Made by a program: the position numbers and the translations under genes. Source: an uncultured Oscillospiraceae bacterium (GTDB lineage Bacteria; Bacillota; Clostridia; Oscillospirales; Oscillospiraceae). From it: a stretch of 13,204 nt of DNA. Below are positions 1 through 6,419 of the stretch, piece after piece (the stretch's first letter is position 1; each line of letters opens with the position of its first letter). Where the stretch lies: the NCBI GenBank assembly GCA_934623545.1, contig CAKTVN010000019.1:1-13204 (forward strand). Reading direction: 5' to 3'. Below the pieces are notes generated by a model. It was not told where the DNA came from. It was given only the letters and a program-made list of their open reading frames with translations, and did not search any database.

Positions 1-2
1 GC

Positions 3-101
3 GTCTGCGACGAAAGAAGCGCGCCCGCCGCGCTCTGGTACGCCGGATGGAATATGGTCTTTGGCGTTTATAAAAAATGCAGATACGAACACCGCAGTTA
101 G
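3..101 (+). CDS. C-terminal fragment of an unidentified upstream gene
   Basis: An open frame runs from the window edge to a TAG stop at 99-101 and encodes the last 32 residues of a protein whose start lies outside the window. The tail is rich in aromatic and basic residues (WYAGWNMVFGVYKKC near the middle, ending EHRS). Codon use matches the GC-rich genes downstream. The stop codon shares bases with the Shine-Dalgarno sequence of the next gene (AGGAGG, 100-105), the tight spacing expected inside an operon. The tail resembles the amphipathic ends of some glycosyltransferases, which would fit the locus, but it is too short to assign and the family is left open. The other two forward frames are less attractive: one stops at a TAA inside this stretch and the other runs on into the downstream gene out of frame. 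Confidence 0.55.
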   Translation, partial: VCDERSAPAALWYAGWNMVFGVYKKCRYEHRS

Positions 102-110
102 GAGGACGGC

Positions 111-1019
111 ATGGAACGAACGTCTATTTTGTATAAAGCCCGGCGCAGATCGCAGGTCGCGGCGCACCGGCTTCTGCCGGATACGCTTCTGTGCGAGCTC
201 TATTCCAAAGCCGTTCTGAAGCACACGGTCGACCTGCGCGACCCGCAGACCTTCAACGAAAAAATCCAGTGGCTCAAGCTGCATTACTACCCCGACACGC
301 CGCTCGTGGTGCGGTGCGCGGACAAATTCCGTGTGCGCTCCTACATCGCGGAAAGGGGGTACGCCGATCTGCTCGTCCCGCTGCTCGGCGACTGGGCGGA
401 CGCAGACAGCATCTGCTGGGACCGTCTTCCTGAGCGCTTCGTGCTGAAATGCAACCACGGCTGCGCCTATAACATCGTCTGCGACGACCGCGCGCACTTT
501 GACCACGAAGCCGCCGCGCGGCAGCTGCGTCAGTGGATGCACGAGGATTTCGGCGCATTCAACATCGAGCTGCATTACTCCAAGATCAAGCCGCACATCA
601 TTTGTGAGAAATATCTTGGCGCGTGCATTACGGATTATAAATTCTTCTGCTTCAACGGCGTCCCAAAATATATGTACGTCTCCTCCGATCTGATCCACGA
701 CCGGCAGGCACACATCGGCTTTTTCTATCTGGATGGAACGAAAATGCCGCTCACGCGCGATGACTACGCGCCGATCGACGCGCTCCCCATTCTGCCCCCG
801 TTCTTCCCGAAGATGAAGCAGGTCGCGGAGGCGCTGTGCCGCGATTTTCCGTTTGTCCGGGTCGATTTCTTTCTGGCGGATGAGACCTTCTATTTTGCCG
901 AGCTGACCTTTACGCCGAGTGCCGGAATGATGATCTTCAATCCCCCGGAATATGACCTTACATGGGGGCAGGAGCTGGACATTCACGAGCTGGTAGCCGC
1001 TTATGAAGAAAAACGCTGA
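111..1019 (+). CDS. TupA-like ATP-grasp protein (first copy)
   Basis: This 302-residue soluble protein looks like the TupA-like ATP-grasp family, often annotated as a glycosyltransferase or polysaccharide biosynthesis protein. Visible family landmarks are PQTFNEKIQWLKLH (45-58), the nucleotide-binding LPERFVLKCNHG (106-117, Lys113), EKYLG (166-170), DYKFFCFNG (175-183), and the C-terminal metal/ATP region FVRVDFF (248-254, Asp252) followed by FAELTFTPSAG (262-272, Glu264). ATP-grasp enzymes activate a carboxylate as an acyl phosphate and join it to an amine or thiol. TupA is named from the teichuronopeptide locus of alkaliphilic Bacillus, where it is linked to the peptide part of a cell-wall polymer. 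The substrate here is unknown; an amino-acid or peptide decoration of the polysaccharide is inference. The start at 111 has AGGAGG at 100-105, 5 nt upstream. The gene ends by overlapping the next start by 17 nt. A paralogue lies at 4396-5325. No signal peptide or membrane segment is evident. Confidence 0.88.
   Translation: MERTSILYKARRRSQVAAHRLLPDTLLCELYSKAVLKHTVDLRDPQTFNEKIQWLKLHYYPDTPLVVRCADKFRVRSYIAERGYADLLVPLLGDWADADSICWDRLPERFVLKCNHGCAYNIVCDDRAHFDHEAAARQLRQWMHEDFGAFNIELHYSKIKPHIICEKYLGACITDYKFFCFNGVPKYMYVSSDLIHDRQAHIGFFYLDGTKMPLTRDDYAPIDALPILPPFFPKMKQVAEALCRDFPFVRVDFFLADETFYFAELTFTPSAGMMIFNPPEYDLTWGQELDIHELVAAYEEKR
243..283 (+). repeat. Near-identical segment shared by the two tupA-like genes, copy 1
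   Basis: This 41-nt segment encodes most of PQTFNEKIQWLKLH. It matches 4561-4601 at 39 of 41 positions by hand alignment; the only differences are at 263-264 (AA against GC). The genes diverge much more on either side, so this is a conserved core or a trace of recombination between paralogues. Confidence 0.7.
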
Positions 1020-2055
1020 GTCCAAAATCGCCATCATCGGTCATTTCGGCGCGGACCGAGATCTGCTGGATGGACAGACCGTCAAAACAAAAATTCTCTA
1101 TCAGGAGCTGACTGCCGCGACCGGCTGGCAGATCAGAACAGTCGATACCTATTACAAGAGCACACGCCCGCTTCGGCTTCTTGCGCAAACGGTCTCCTGT
1201 CTGCTGCGCTCGCGCGACATTCTCGTCCTGCTCTCCGGAAATGGGATGCGCTTTTATTTTCCGCTCCTGTCCTTTTGCGCGCGCGTTTTTCATACGCGCG
1301 TCTATCATGATGTGATCGGCGGGAGCCTCGACCGCTACGTCGAGCGCTATCCACGCTTCCGGCGCTATCTGAATAGCTTCCGTGTGAACTGGGTGGAGAC
1401 CGAGGGCTTGAAGTTGCGGCTGGAGGCGATCGACATCCGTAACTGTGAGGTCCTTCCGAACTTCAAGCGGCTGAGCATCGCCGCTGTGCCGAAGGCTTCG
1501 TTCTGCGAGCCCTATCGCTTCTGCACCTTCTCCCGCGTCATGAAGGAAAAGGGCATCGAAGACGCGGTCTCCGCAGTCGAGGAGATCAACCGCGAAGCCG
1601 GGCGGACGGTCTGCACACTGGATATCTACGGCAGCGTCGACGCTTCCTATCGGGCGCGCTTTGAGCGCGTTCTTGCGGATGCTTCTTCCGCGATCCACTA
1701 TGGCGGGCTTGTCCCATATGACCGGAGCGTGCGCGCCATTCAAAATTATGACGCCCTTCTCTTCCCGACCCGATGGGACGGCGAGGGCTTCCCCGGGACC
1801 ATTGTCGACGCATTCTCTGCCGGGCTTCCCGTGATCGCAAGCGACTGGGGCTGCAACGGCGAGATCATCCGGCACAAACAAAACGGGCTTCTGTATCCGA
1901 ATGCGGAAATGCCAGAGCTGAAGGACGCAATTCAGTGGCTGCTCCGGCATCCGGCGGACGTTTTTACGATGCGCGAAGCGTGCCTCCGGGACGCCCGGCT
2001 CTATCAGCCTGATCTTTACATCCAAAAAATCATCACCAAACTCGAAAGCAGGTAA
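1003..2055 (+). CDS. Glycosyltransferase family 4 (GT-B fold)
   Basis: This 350-residue retaining glycosyltransferase of the GT-B type probably adds one sugar of the repeat unit to a lipid-linked acceptor at the inner face of the membrane. The N-terminal acceptor domain has IAIIGHFGADRDLLDGQTVK (9-28), with the glycine-rich turn and DGQTVK typical of a GT4 subgroup in capsule loci. The C-terminal donor domain has FSRVMKEKGIEDAV (176-189), LDIYG (206-210), the nucleotide-sugar site EGFPGTIVDAFSAGLPVIAS (261-280) and NGEII (285-289). The usual E-x7-E signature appears as E261-x7-D269, a conservative change. The start lies inside the preceding tupA-like gene (17-nt overlap) with only weak Shine-Dalgarno complementarity, so translation may depend on coupling to the upstream gene. 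The stop is 2 nt before the next gene. Sugar specificity cannot be read from the sequence. Confidence 0.88.
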   Translation: MKKNAESKIAIIGHFGADRDLLDGQTVKTKILYQELTAATGWQIRTVDTYYKSTRPLRLLAQTVSCLLRSRDILVLLSGNGMRFYFPLLSFCARVFHTRVYHDVIGGSLDRYVERYPRFRRYLNSFRVNWVETEGLKLRLEAIDIRNCEVLPNFKRLSIAAVPKASFCEPYRFCTFSRVMKEKGIEDAVSAVEEINREAGRTVCTLDIYGSVDASYRARFERVLADASSAIHYGGLVPYDRSVRAIQNYDALLFPTRWDGEGFPGTIVDAFSAGLPVIASDWGCNGEIIRHKQNGLLYPNAEMPELKDAIQWLLRHPADVFTMREACLRDARLYQPDLYIQKIITKLESR

Positions 2056-2057
2056 TC

Positions 2058-3164
2058 ATGGAACGACTGCTATGCCCGATCAGCGGCATGAACGCCGGCG
2101 GGGCGGAGACCTTTCTGATGAAGCTCTACCGCACGCTGGACCGAAGCAAATATCAGATGGATTTCTGCGTCAACATCCGCGAGCGCGGGTTTTATGACGA
2201 CGAGATCGAACGGCTGGGCGGACGCATCTATCACATCCCATGCAAGTCTGAAAACTTGGCAGAATTTCGCCGTCAGTTCACCGCCCTCATCCGCGAGCAG
2301 CATTACCGCTGCGTCTTCAAGATCTCCTCCTCCGGTGCGGGCTTCATGGATCTCGCGCTCGCGAAGAAAGCAGGAGCGGAGCGCTGCATCGTCCGCTCCT
2401 CCAATTCCAGCGACGGCGGCGGGGTCAAGGCGCTGCTCGCGCACCGGCTCGGGCGGCTTCTGTACCAGCGGTACATTGACGTGAAGCTTGCGCCGTCTGA
2501 TCTGGCGGCGGAGTATACCTTCGGCAAACGCGCCTGCCGCCGCGGCGAGATCACCATTCTGCACAACGCGGTCGATCTCGACCTCTACCGCTACGACCCG
2601 GAGGCGCGCAGCCGCATCCGGGCGGAGCTCGGTCTTTCGCCGCAGGCGAAGCTCGTCGGGCACATCGGGCGGTTCATGACCCAGAAAAATCACACCTTCC
2701 TGCTCGATATTTTCGCGGCGCTGCACCGGCGTGCGCCGGAGAGCGTGCTGCTGCTGGTGGGCGGCGGCGAGCTGGAGCAGCCGCTGCGCGAAAAAGCCGC
2801 CGCGCTCGGCTTGATAGACGCCGTGCGCTTTGCCGGTGTGCGCCGGGACGTTCCCGCGCTGCTGTCGGCTATGGATGTGTTCGTGTTCCCGTCGCTGTAC
2901 GAGGGAATGCCGAACACCGTGATCGAGGCGCAGGCGACCGGGCTTCCGTGCGTGATCGCCGATACCATCACGCGCGAGGCGGCGATCACCGACCTTCTGA
3001 CCTATCTGCCGCTGAGCGCCTCCGCCGACGCATGGGCGCAGACCGCGCTCGCCGCCTGCACGCCTGTGCGCGCGGATACAAGGGCGGCGTTTGTCGCCGG
3101 AGGCTATGAGATCGCGGCGGTCTGCCGCCAATTTGAGAAACTCGTATTCGGAGACAACGTATGA
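2058..3164 (+). CDS. Glycosyltransferase family 4 (GT-B fold), EpsF-like
   Basis: This 368-residue glycosyltransferase has the classical GT4 architecture. It opens with GMNAGGAETFLMKLYR (10-25), the acceptor-domain loop common to EpsF-type exopolysaccharide glycosyltransferases. A linker with ILHNAVDLDLY (167-177) follows, then the donor domain with LVGHIGRFMTQKNH (199-212), LLLVGGGELE (231-240) and the complete E-x7-E signature, YEGMPNTVIEAQATGLP (281-297, Glu282 and Glu290). It is expected to transfer a sugar from a nucleotide donor to the growing lipid-linked repeat unit with retention of configuration. The gene starts 2 nt after the previous stop with a weak AGG-type site, and its last codons form a 4-nt ATGA overlap with the polymerase gene, so all three products are probably made together. 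Its sequence clearly differs from the preceding GT4, arguing against a recent duplication. Donor and linkage are unknown. Confidence 0.92.
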   Translation: MERLLCPISGMNAGGAETFLMKLYRTLDRSKYQMDFCVNIRERGFYDDEIERLGGRIYHIPCKSENLAEFRRQFTALIREQHYRCVFKISSSGAGFMDLALAKKAGAERCIVRSSNSSDGGGVKALLAHRLGRLLYQRYIDVKLAPSDLAAEYTFGKRACRRGEITILHNAVDLDLYRYDPEARSRIRAELGLSPQAKLVGHIGRFMTQKNHTFLLDIFAALHRRAPESVLLLVGGGELEQPLREKAAALGLIDAVRFAGVRRDVPALLSAMDVFVFPSLYEGMPNTVIEAQATGLPCVIADTITREAAITDLLTYLPLSASADAWAQTALAACTPVRADTRAAFVAGGYEIAAVCRQFEKLVFGDNV

Positions 3165-4381
3165 TCCAGATAAACCGGCTCTGTGAAAAAACGATCTGGC
3201 TGCTGACCGTTCTCTGGCTCGCGGCGACCTATATTTTCTATTCCGCCGCGTGGGGGCGCTATCTCTATCTGGCGCTCGCCGTCCTGATCTTCCTCCTGAC
3301 CGCCGTACACGGCGGCGGCAAGGTGCGCCTGCCCTTCCGGCGGTATCACCTGTGTGTGCTGCTCTTTGCGCTGTACTGCCTCGCCTCCTCGCTCTGGGCG
3401 TGGACGCCGGAGGCGTCCGTCGCAAGCTTCCGGACGCTTTTTTCCATTCTGGTCTGCTGCTCGCTGATGTACCCCTATTACAGCGAGCGCGATTCCATCG
3501 AGGAGCTTGCCGCTGTCTTCATGTGGGCGGGCTATATCGTCGCGCTGTACTCGATCTTCTACTACGGCTTCGATAACCTGTATGAGGCGACTGCCTCCGC
3601 CGATCTCCGGCTCGGAAACGCCTATAACAACGTCAACAGCATCGGTATGCTCTGCGCCTTTGCCTTCGTCATTCAGTTCTATAAAATTCTCTTCTACGGG
3701 CTGCGGCTCTCCGCCGTCTTCTCCGTCCCCACGCTGCTGGTCGTCGCCGCGATGCAGAGCCGGAAAGCCATTCTGGTCGTCGTGCTCGGCGTGTTTCTGG
3801 TGCTGGTGCTGAAAAACATCGGCAACCGAAAATTTCTCAGTGCCCTGGGGCGCGTACTGCTCATCGTCGCGCTCTTCGCCGTGCTGGTGCTGGTGCTTTC
3901 GCAGCTGCGCATCTTCGGCGGCGTCAATGAGCGGCTGAGAGCCATGCTCGCGTCCTTCACCGGCGAGGGCAAAGCCGACGGCTCGAGCCTGCTGCGCGCC
4001 AAGATGCGTACCATCGGCATGGAGCAGTTCCGCAAGACACCGTTCTTCGGGATCGGGATGGGAAACTCCGCCGCACTGCTGCTGAAGACCGTCGGGCTGA
4101 GCACCTATCTGCACAACAACTATGTCGAGCTGCTCGCCTGCGGCGGGCTTGCCGGCTTCGCGCTTTATTACGTCCCGATGCTCGCCTGCGGCGTCTGCTT
4201 CCTGCGGCGCAAGCGCTTCACGCAGAAGCAGACCGCCATCTGCGCGGTTTTGCTGCTGCTTTTACTCATCATGGACTACGGAATGGTCTCCTATTCCTCC
4301 AAGGAGCAGTATCTCTATCTGATGCTCTTTTTCATTCAGGCAGACCGGCTGGACACCGCGTCACCGCAATCCAGACTTTGA
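3161..4381 (+). CDS. Wzy-type polysaccharide polymerase / O-antigen ligase family membrane protein
   Basis: This 406-residue protein is dominated by hydrophobic segments, roughly 10-12 membrane spans (for example about 11-28, 33-49, 62-80, 116-136, 158-178, 185-217, 229-248, 324-347, 358-372). A larger hydrophilic loop between about 250 and 320 fits the extracytoplasmic loop of Wzy/WaaL (Wzy_C) proteins. Supporting motifs are SSLLRAKM (275-282), FFGIGMGN (295-302) and HNNYVELLACGGLAGF (318-333), the last matching the HN-x-Y-x-E-L pattern of the family. In this operon, with a Wzx flippase and several glycosyltransferases, the likely role is polymerising lipid-linked repeat units on the outer face of the membrane; a ligase attaching polymer to a wall acceptor is the alternative. 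The start overlaps the previous stop as ATGA, with GGAG at 3150-3153. The stop lies 14 nt before the second tupA-like gene. The specific symbol wzy is not assigned because sequence divergence prevents a firm call. Confidence 0.85.
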   Translation: MIQINRLCEKTIWLLTVLWLAATYIFYSAAWGRYLYLALAVLIFLLTAVHGGGKVRLPFRRYHLCVLLFALYCLASSLWAWTPEASVASFRTLFSILVCCSLMYPYYSERDSIEELAAVFMWAGYIVALYSIFYYGFDNLYEATASADLRLGNAYNNVNSIGMLCAFAFVIQFYKILFYGLRLSAVFSVPTLLVVAAMQSRKAILVVVLGVFLVLVLKNIGNRKFLSALGRVLLIVALFAVLVLVLSQLRIFGGVNERLRAMLASFTGEGKADGSSLLRAKMRTIGMEQFRKTPFFGIGMGNSAALLLKTVGLSTYLHNNYVELLACGGLAGFALYYVPMLACGVCFLRRKRFTQKQTAICAVLLLLLLIMDYGMVSYSSKEQYLYLMLFFIQADRLDTASPQSRL

Positions 4382-4384
4382 ACA

Positions 4385-4390
4385 TGGAGG
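4385..4390 (+). promoter_or_regulatory. Shine-Dalgarno site that fixes the start of the second tupA-like gene
   Basis: TGGAGG lies 5 nt upstream of the ATG at 4396. Two in-frame starts further upstream, a TTG at 4378 and an ATG at 4384, have no comparable site, and the ATG at 4384 overlaps this one. The ATG at 4396 is therefore the preferred start, giving a 309-residue product. Confidence 0.75.
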
Positions 4391-4395
4391 ACTCT

Positions 4396-5325
4396 ATGGA
4401 ACTAAAAAAACTGCTGCGCGCGGGCGGGCGCTATCTGACCTCGCCCGACTACCGGTTTCTGGTCAACGCCGGGCTCGGCTTTTACGACCGGATGCCAGAC
4501 GAGGCGTATCTCCGGCGCTATTTCCGCGCCGCGATGGGAAAGGAGCTCGATCTGGAGCATCCGCAGACCTTCAACGAAAAGCTCCAGTGGCTCAAGCTGC
4601 ACGACCGGAAGCCGGAGTATACAAAAATGGTGGACAAGATCGAGGCGAAAAAATACGTCGCCTCGATCTTGGGCGAGGAATATATCATCCCGACGCTCGG
4701 CGTCTGGGACAGCCCGGACGAGATCGACTTCGACGCCCTGCCGGAGCAGTTTGTGCTCAAGTGCAGCCACGACAGCGGAGGCTTGGTAATTGTTCGGAAC
4801 AAGGCTGAAATTGATCAGTCAGCTGTGAGAAAAATACTCAAAAAACGTTTATCGCACAATTTTTACTTTCATGCGCGTGAATGGGCATACAAGGATGTTA
4901 TCCCCAAAATTCTTGCAGAAAAGTATATGGAAGATCATGTTACCAGCAGTTTGGTCGACTACAAGTTCTTTAATTTTGATGGAGAGTCCAAATTTGTATA
5001 CTGTTCTGTTGGTCTTGAAAATCATAAAACCGCACAAATCTCCTTCTTTGATCTGGACGGTCACGAAATGCCCTTCCACAGATCGGATTTTAAGCCATTC
5101 GGCAGTTTCAATGGATTTCCCCCAAATTTCAGGGAAATGATCGATATCAGTAATGCACTTGCAGCCGCCATTCATTCACCATTTGTGCGAATTGATCTGT
5201 ACTCGATCAATGGAAAAACTTATTTTTCCGAGATAACATTTACCCCGTGCGCAGGCTGCTTGCCATTTGAACCGCCTGAGTGGGATTCTGAACTTGGAAG
5301 CTGGATCAAGCTTCCTGCAAAATGA
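4396..5325 (+). CDS. TupA-like ATP-grasp protein (second copy, apparently mosaic)
   Basis: This 309-residue homologue of the protein at 111-1019 has the same order of landmarks: PQTFNEKLQWLKLHD (56-70), LPEQFVLKCSHDSGG (115-129, Lys122), AEKYMED (174-180), DYKFFNFDG (188-196), FVRIDLY (263-269, Asp266), and YFSEITFTPCAG (276-287, Glu279). It belongs to the TupA-like ATP-grasp family and is expected to form an acyl-phosphate-dependent amide bond; the substrate is unknown. Outside these motifs the two copies differ considerably, so they are probably not redundant. Composition changes sharply near position 4780, about codon 129: upstream lines count 57-63% GC, downstream ones 33-40%. The break falls just after the conserved ATP-binding motif, as expected of recombination in a shared core. 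The reading frame is intact throughout. A 35-nt gap separates it from the acyltransferase gene. Confidence 0.88.
   Translation: MELKKLLRAGGRYLTSPDYRFLVNAGLGFYDRMPDEAYLRRYFRAAMGKELDLEHPQTFNEKLQWLKLHDRKPEYTKMVDKIEAKKYVASILGEEYIIPTLGVWDSPDEIDFDALPEQFVLKCSHDSGGLVIVRNKAEIDQSAVRKILKKRLSHNFYFHAREWAYKDVIPKILAEKYMEDHVTSSLVDYKFFNFDGESKFVYCSVGLENHKTAQISFFDLDGHEMPFHRSDFKPFGSFNGFPPNFREMIDISNALAAAIHSPFVRIDLYSINGKTYFSEITFTPCAGCLPFEPPEWDSELGSWIKLPAK
4561..4601 (+). repeat. Near-identical segment shared by the two tupA-like genes, copy 2
   Basis: This is the second copy of the 41-nt segment at 243-283, in the same direct orientation about 4.3 kb away. It lies in the GC-rich 5' part of the second tupA-like gene, upstream of the composition break near 4780. 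Confidence 0.7.
5296..5315 (+). other. Hairpin at the 3' end of the second tupA-like gene
   Basis: GGAAGCT (5296-5302) and AGCTTCC (5309-5315) form a perfect 7-bp stem with a 6-nt GGATCA loop, entirely within the last codons of the gene. No T tract follows, so it is not a standard terminator. It may be incidental, or may affect mRNA stability ahead of the acyltransferase gene. Confidence 0.35.
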
Positions 5326-5338
5326 TTTAATGATTTAA
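5323..5338 (+). repeat. Tandem octamer over the stop codon
   Basis: TGATTTAA occurs twice in perfect tandem (5323-5330 and 5331-5338). The first copy includes the TGA stop of the second tupA-like gene. It lies in the 35-nt gap before the acyltransferase gene and may be a small slippage duplication. Confidence 0.6.
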
Positions 5339-5360
5339 GGAATAGGCGAAAGGATGTTCT

Positions 5361-6419
5361 ATGAAGCCTTCCGAAAATACACGGATTTATGAATATGACT
5401 ATATCCGCGCACTGTCTGCCCTGCTGATCGTCCTGTATCATTGGACAACGCGCTATGAACAAAGCGTTGGACACCTTGGCAGCTGGACATTTTTTGTCCC
5501 ATTTGGGTCGCGGGCTGTTGCAACCTTCTTCATTTTGACCGGTTTCTTCTCAGTACAGACTTGTTCGCAAAATGGTCTCCAATTTTTAGCCAAGCGAGGT
5601 GCTCGTCTTTATCCGGCATACTGGAGCTGTATCCCCATTACTTCCGCGTTTATGTTTCTGCTTATGCCGGAGCGGCTGCTTTCCCTCAAGGAAATCCTGC
5701 TGAATTTCACCATGGTCGAGACACTTCTTGGTTTTCCCGCTGTCGACGGCGCTTACTGGTCTCTCGCCTATGAGCTGGTTTTCTATTTTTGGGTTGCCGT
5801 CATTTTTACGCATCAGAGCACTAAAAAGCAGTTATTTACCTGCTATCTTTGGATGCTCTTCGCGCTAATTGCAAGTGCTCTCACAAATGCAGGCATAACG
5901 CACATTGCCCTTTCCGCGTTTCGTATCGTATTCATCACACCTCGTGTACAGCAGTTTCTTCTTGGTGCCGGCATTGCACTATCCCAAAAGCTTGACCAGA
6001 AACAATCAGTCGTTCCGCTTTTCGCTTTGTGTCTGCTCAACGATTATCTTACGGCAAATATATGGAGCGCACTTTGGTGCTTCGTCGCAACACTTCTCAT
6101 CTTCCTGATTGCAAGTGGAATACTTCACTTTTCTTTGCGTCCCACCAGCATACTTCACCGTTCAGTTTGTTATTTCTCCTCTATATCCTATCCTGTATAT
6201 TTGCTTCACCAGTTTATCGGTTTTTCAATCATTCGTTGTCTGGAATTGCGCGGCTTCAGATCGCCGCTGCTGCTGTTCATTCCATTCCTGATCATTCTTT
6301 TTCTTTCTTCATTCGTACACAAATTCATAGAAATTCCTGCGTATCGCTTCCTGATGCAGGTCATAAAAAATACGGCAGCAAACAAAACCAAAGGAGTCCC
6401 AAATGAACGATCACAGTGA
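5361..6419 (+). CDS. Acyltransferase family 3 membrane protein (OafA-like)
   Basis: This 352-residue integral membrane protein looks like an acyltransferase-3 family member, which O-acylates (often O-acetylates) surface sugars. The signature elements are EYDYIRALSALLIVLYHW (11-28), with the conserved Arg16 and the candidate catalytic His27, then a glycine-containing span (FFILTGFF, 56-63), KRGARLYPAYW (78-88), DGAYWSLAYELVFYFW (129-144), and the terminal FIEIPAYRF (322-330). About ten hydrophobic segments are visible, and the length is usual for the family without an SGNH extension. The likely role is acylating the repeat unit during or after assembly. Its Shine-Dalgarno site is AAAGGA at 5349-5354. 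Hand counts of lines in the gene give about 42-53% GC, lower than most of the operon, which suggests a different recent origin. Its last 17 nt overlap the next gene. The acyl group and target sugar cannot be predicted. Confidence 0.92.
   Translation: MKPSENTRIYEYDYIRALSALLIVLYHWTTRYEQSVGHLGSWTFFVPFGSRAVATFFILTGFFSVQTCSQNGLQFLAKRGARLYPAYWSCIPITSAFMFLLMPERLLSLKEILLNFTMVETLLGFPAVDGAYWSLAYELVFYFWVAVIFTHQSTKKQLFTCYLWMLFALIASALTNAGITHIALSAFRIVFITPRVQQFLLGAGIALSQKLDQKQSVVPLFALCLLNDYLTANIWSALWCFVATLLIFLIASGILHFSLRPTSILHRSVCYFSSISYPVYLLHQFIGFSIIRCLELRGFRSPLLLFIPFLIILFLSSFVHKFIEIPAYRFLMQVIKNTAANKTKGVPNERSQ

Larger units (their letters stand above)
4780..6400 (+). other. Lower-GC cassette inside the operon
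   Basis: Hand counts of 60-nt lines give 63% GC at 4681-4740 and 57% at 4741-4800, then 35%, 40% and 33% over the next three lines. The acyltransferase gene counts about 42-53%. Composition climbs again at the start of the GT2 gene (53% at 6481-6540). The boundaries are approximate, sharper on the left than on the right. The pattern suggests DNA of a different source inserted or exchanged within the operon without breaking any reading frame. Confidence 0.65.

Noticed and set aside
958..2025. Minus-strand open frame of 355 codons opposite the first GT4
   Set aside because: No motif is recognisable, and it is fully covered by a plus-strand GT4 with intact donor and acceptor motifs.
2070..3425. 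Long open frame of 451 codons on the minus strand
   Set aside because: It lies opposite the second GT4 gene and the start of the wzy-like gene. Its translation is low in complexity, with runs of Arg, Ala and Gly and no recognisable motif. Such antisense frames are expected opposite GC-rich codon-biased genes.
3104..4114. Minus-strand open frame of 336 codons opposite the wzy-like gene
   Set aside because: The translation is unusually rich in Gln, Glu, Asp and His because it is antisense to a hydrophobic membrane protein. The plus strand has clear family motifs and membrane spans.
4378..4395. Upstream TTG (4378) and ATG (4384) as starts of the second tupA-like gene
   Set aside because: Neither has a spaced Shine-Dalgarno site, and TGGAGG at 4385-4390 is well placed for ATG 4396. 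The extra residues have no counterpart in the family.
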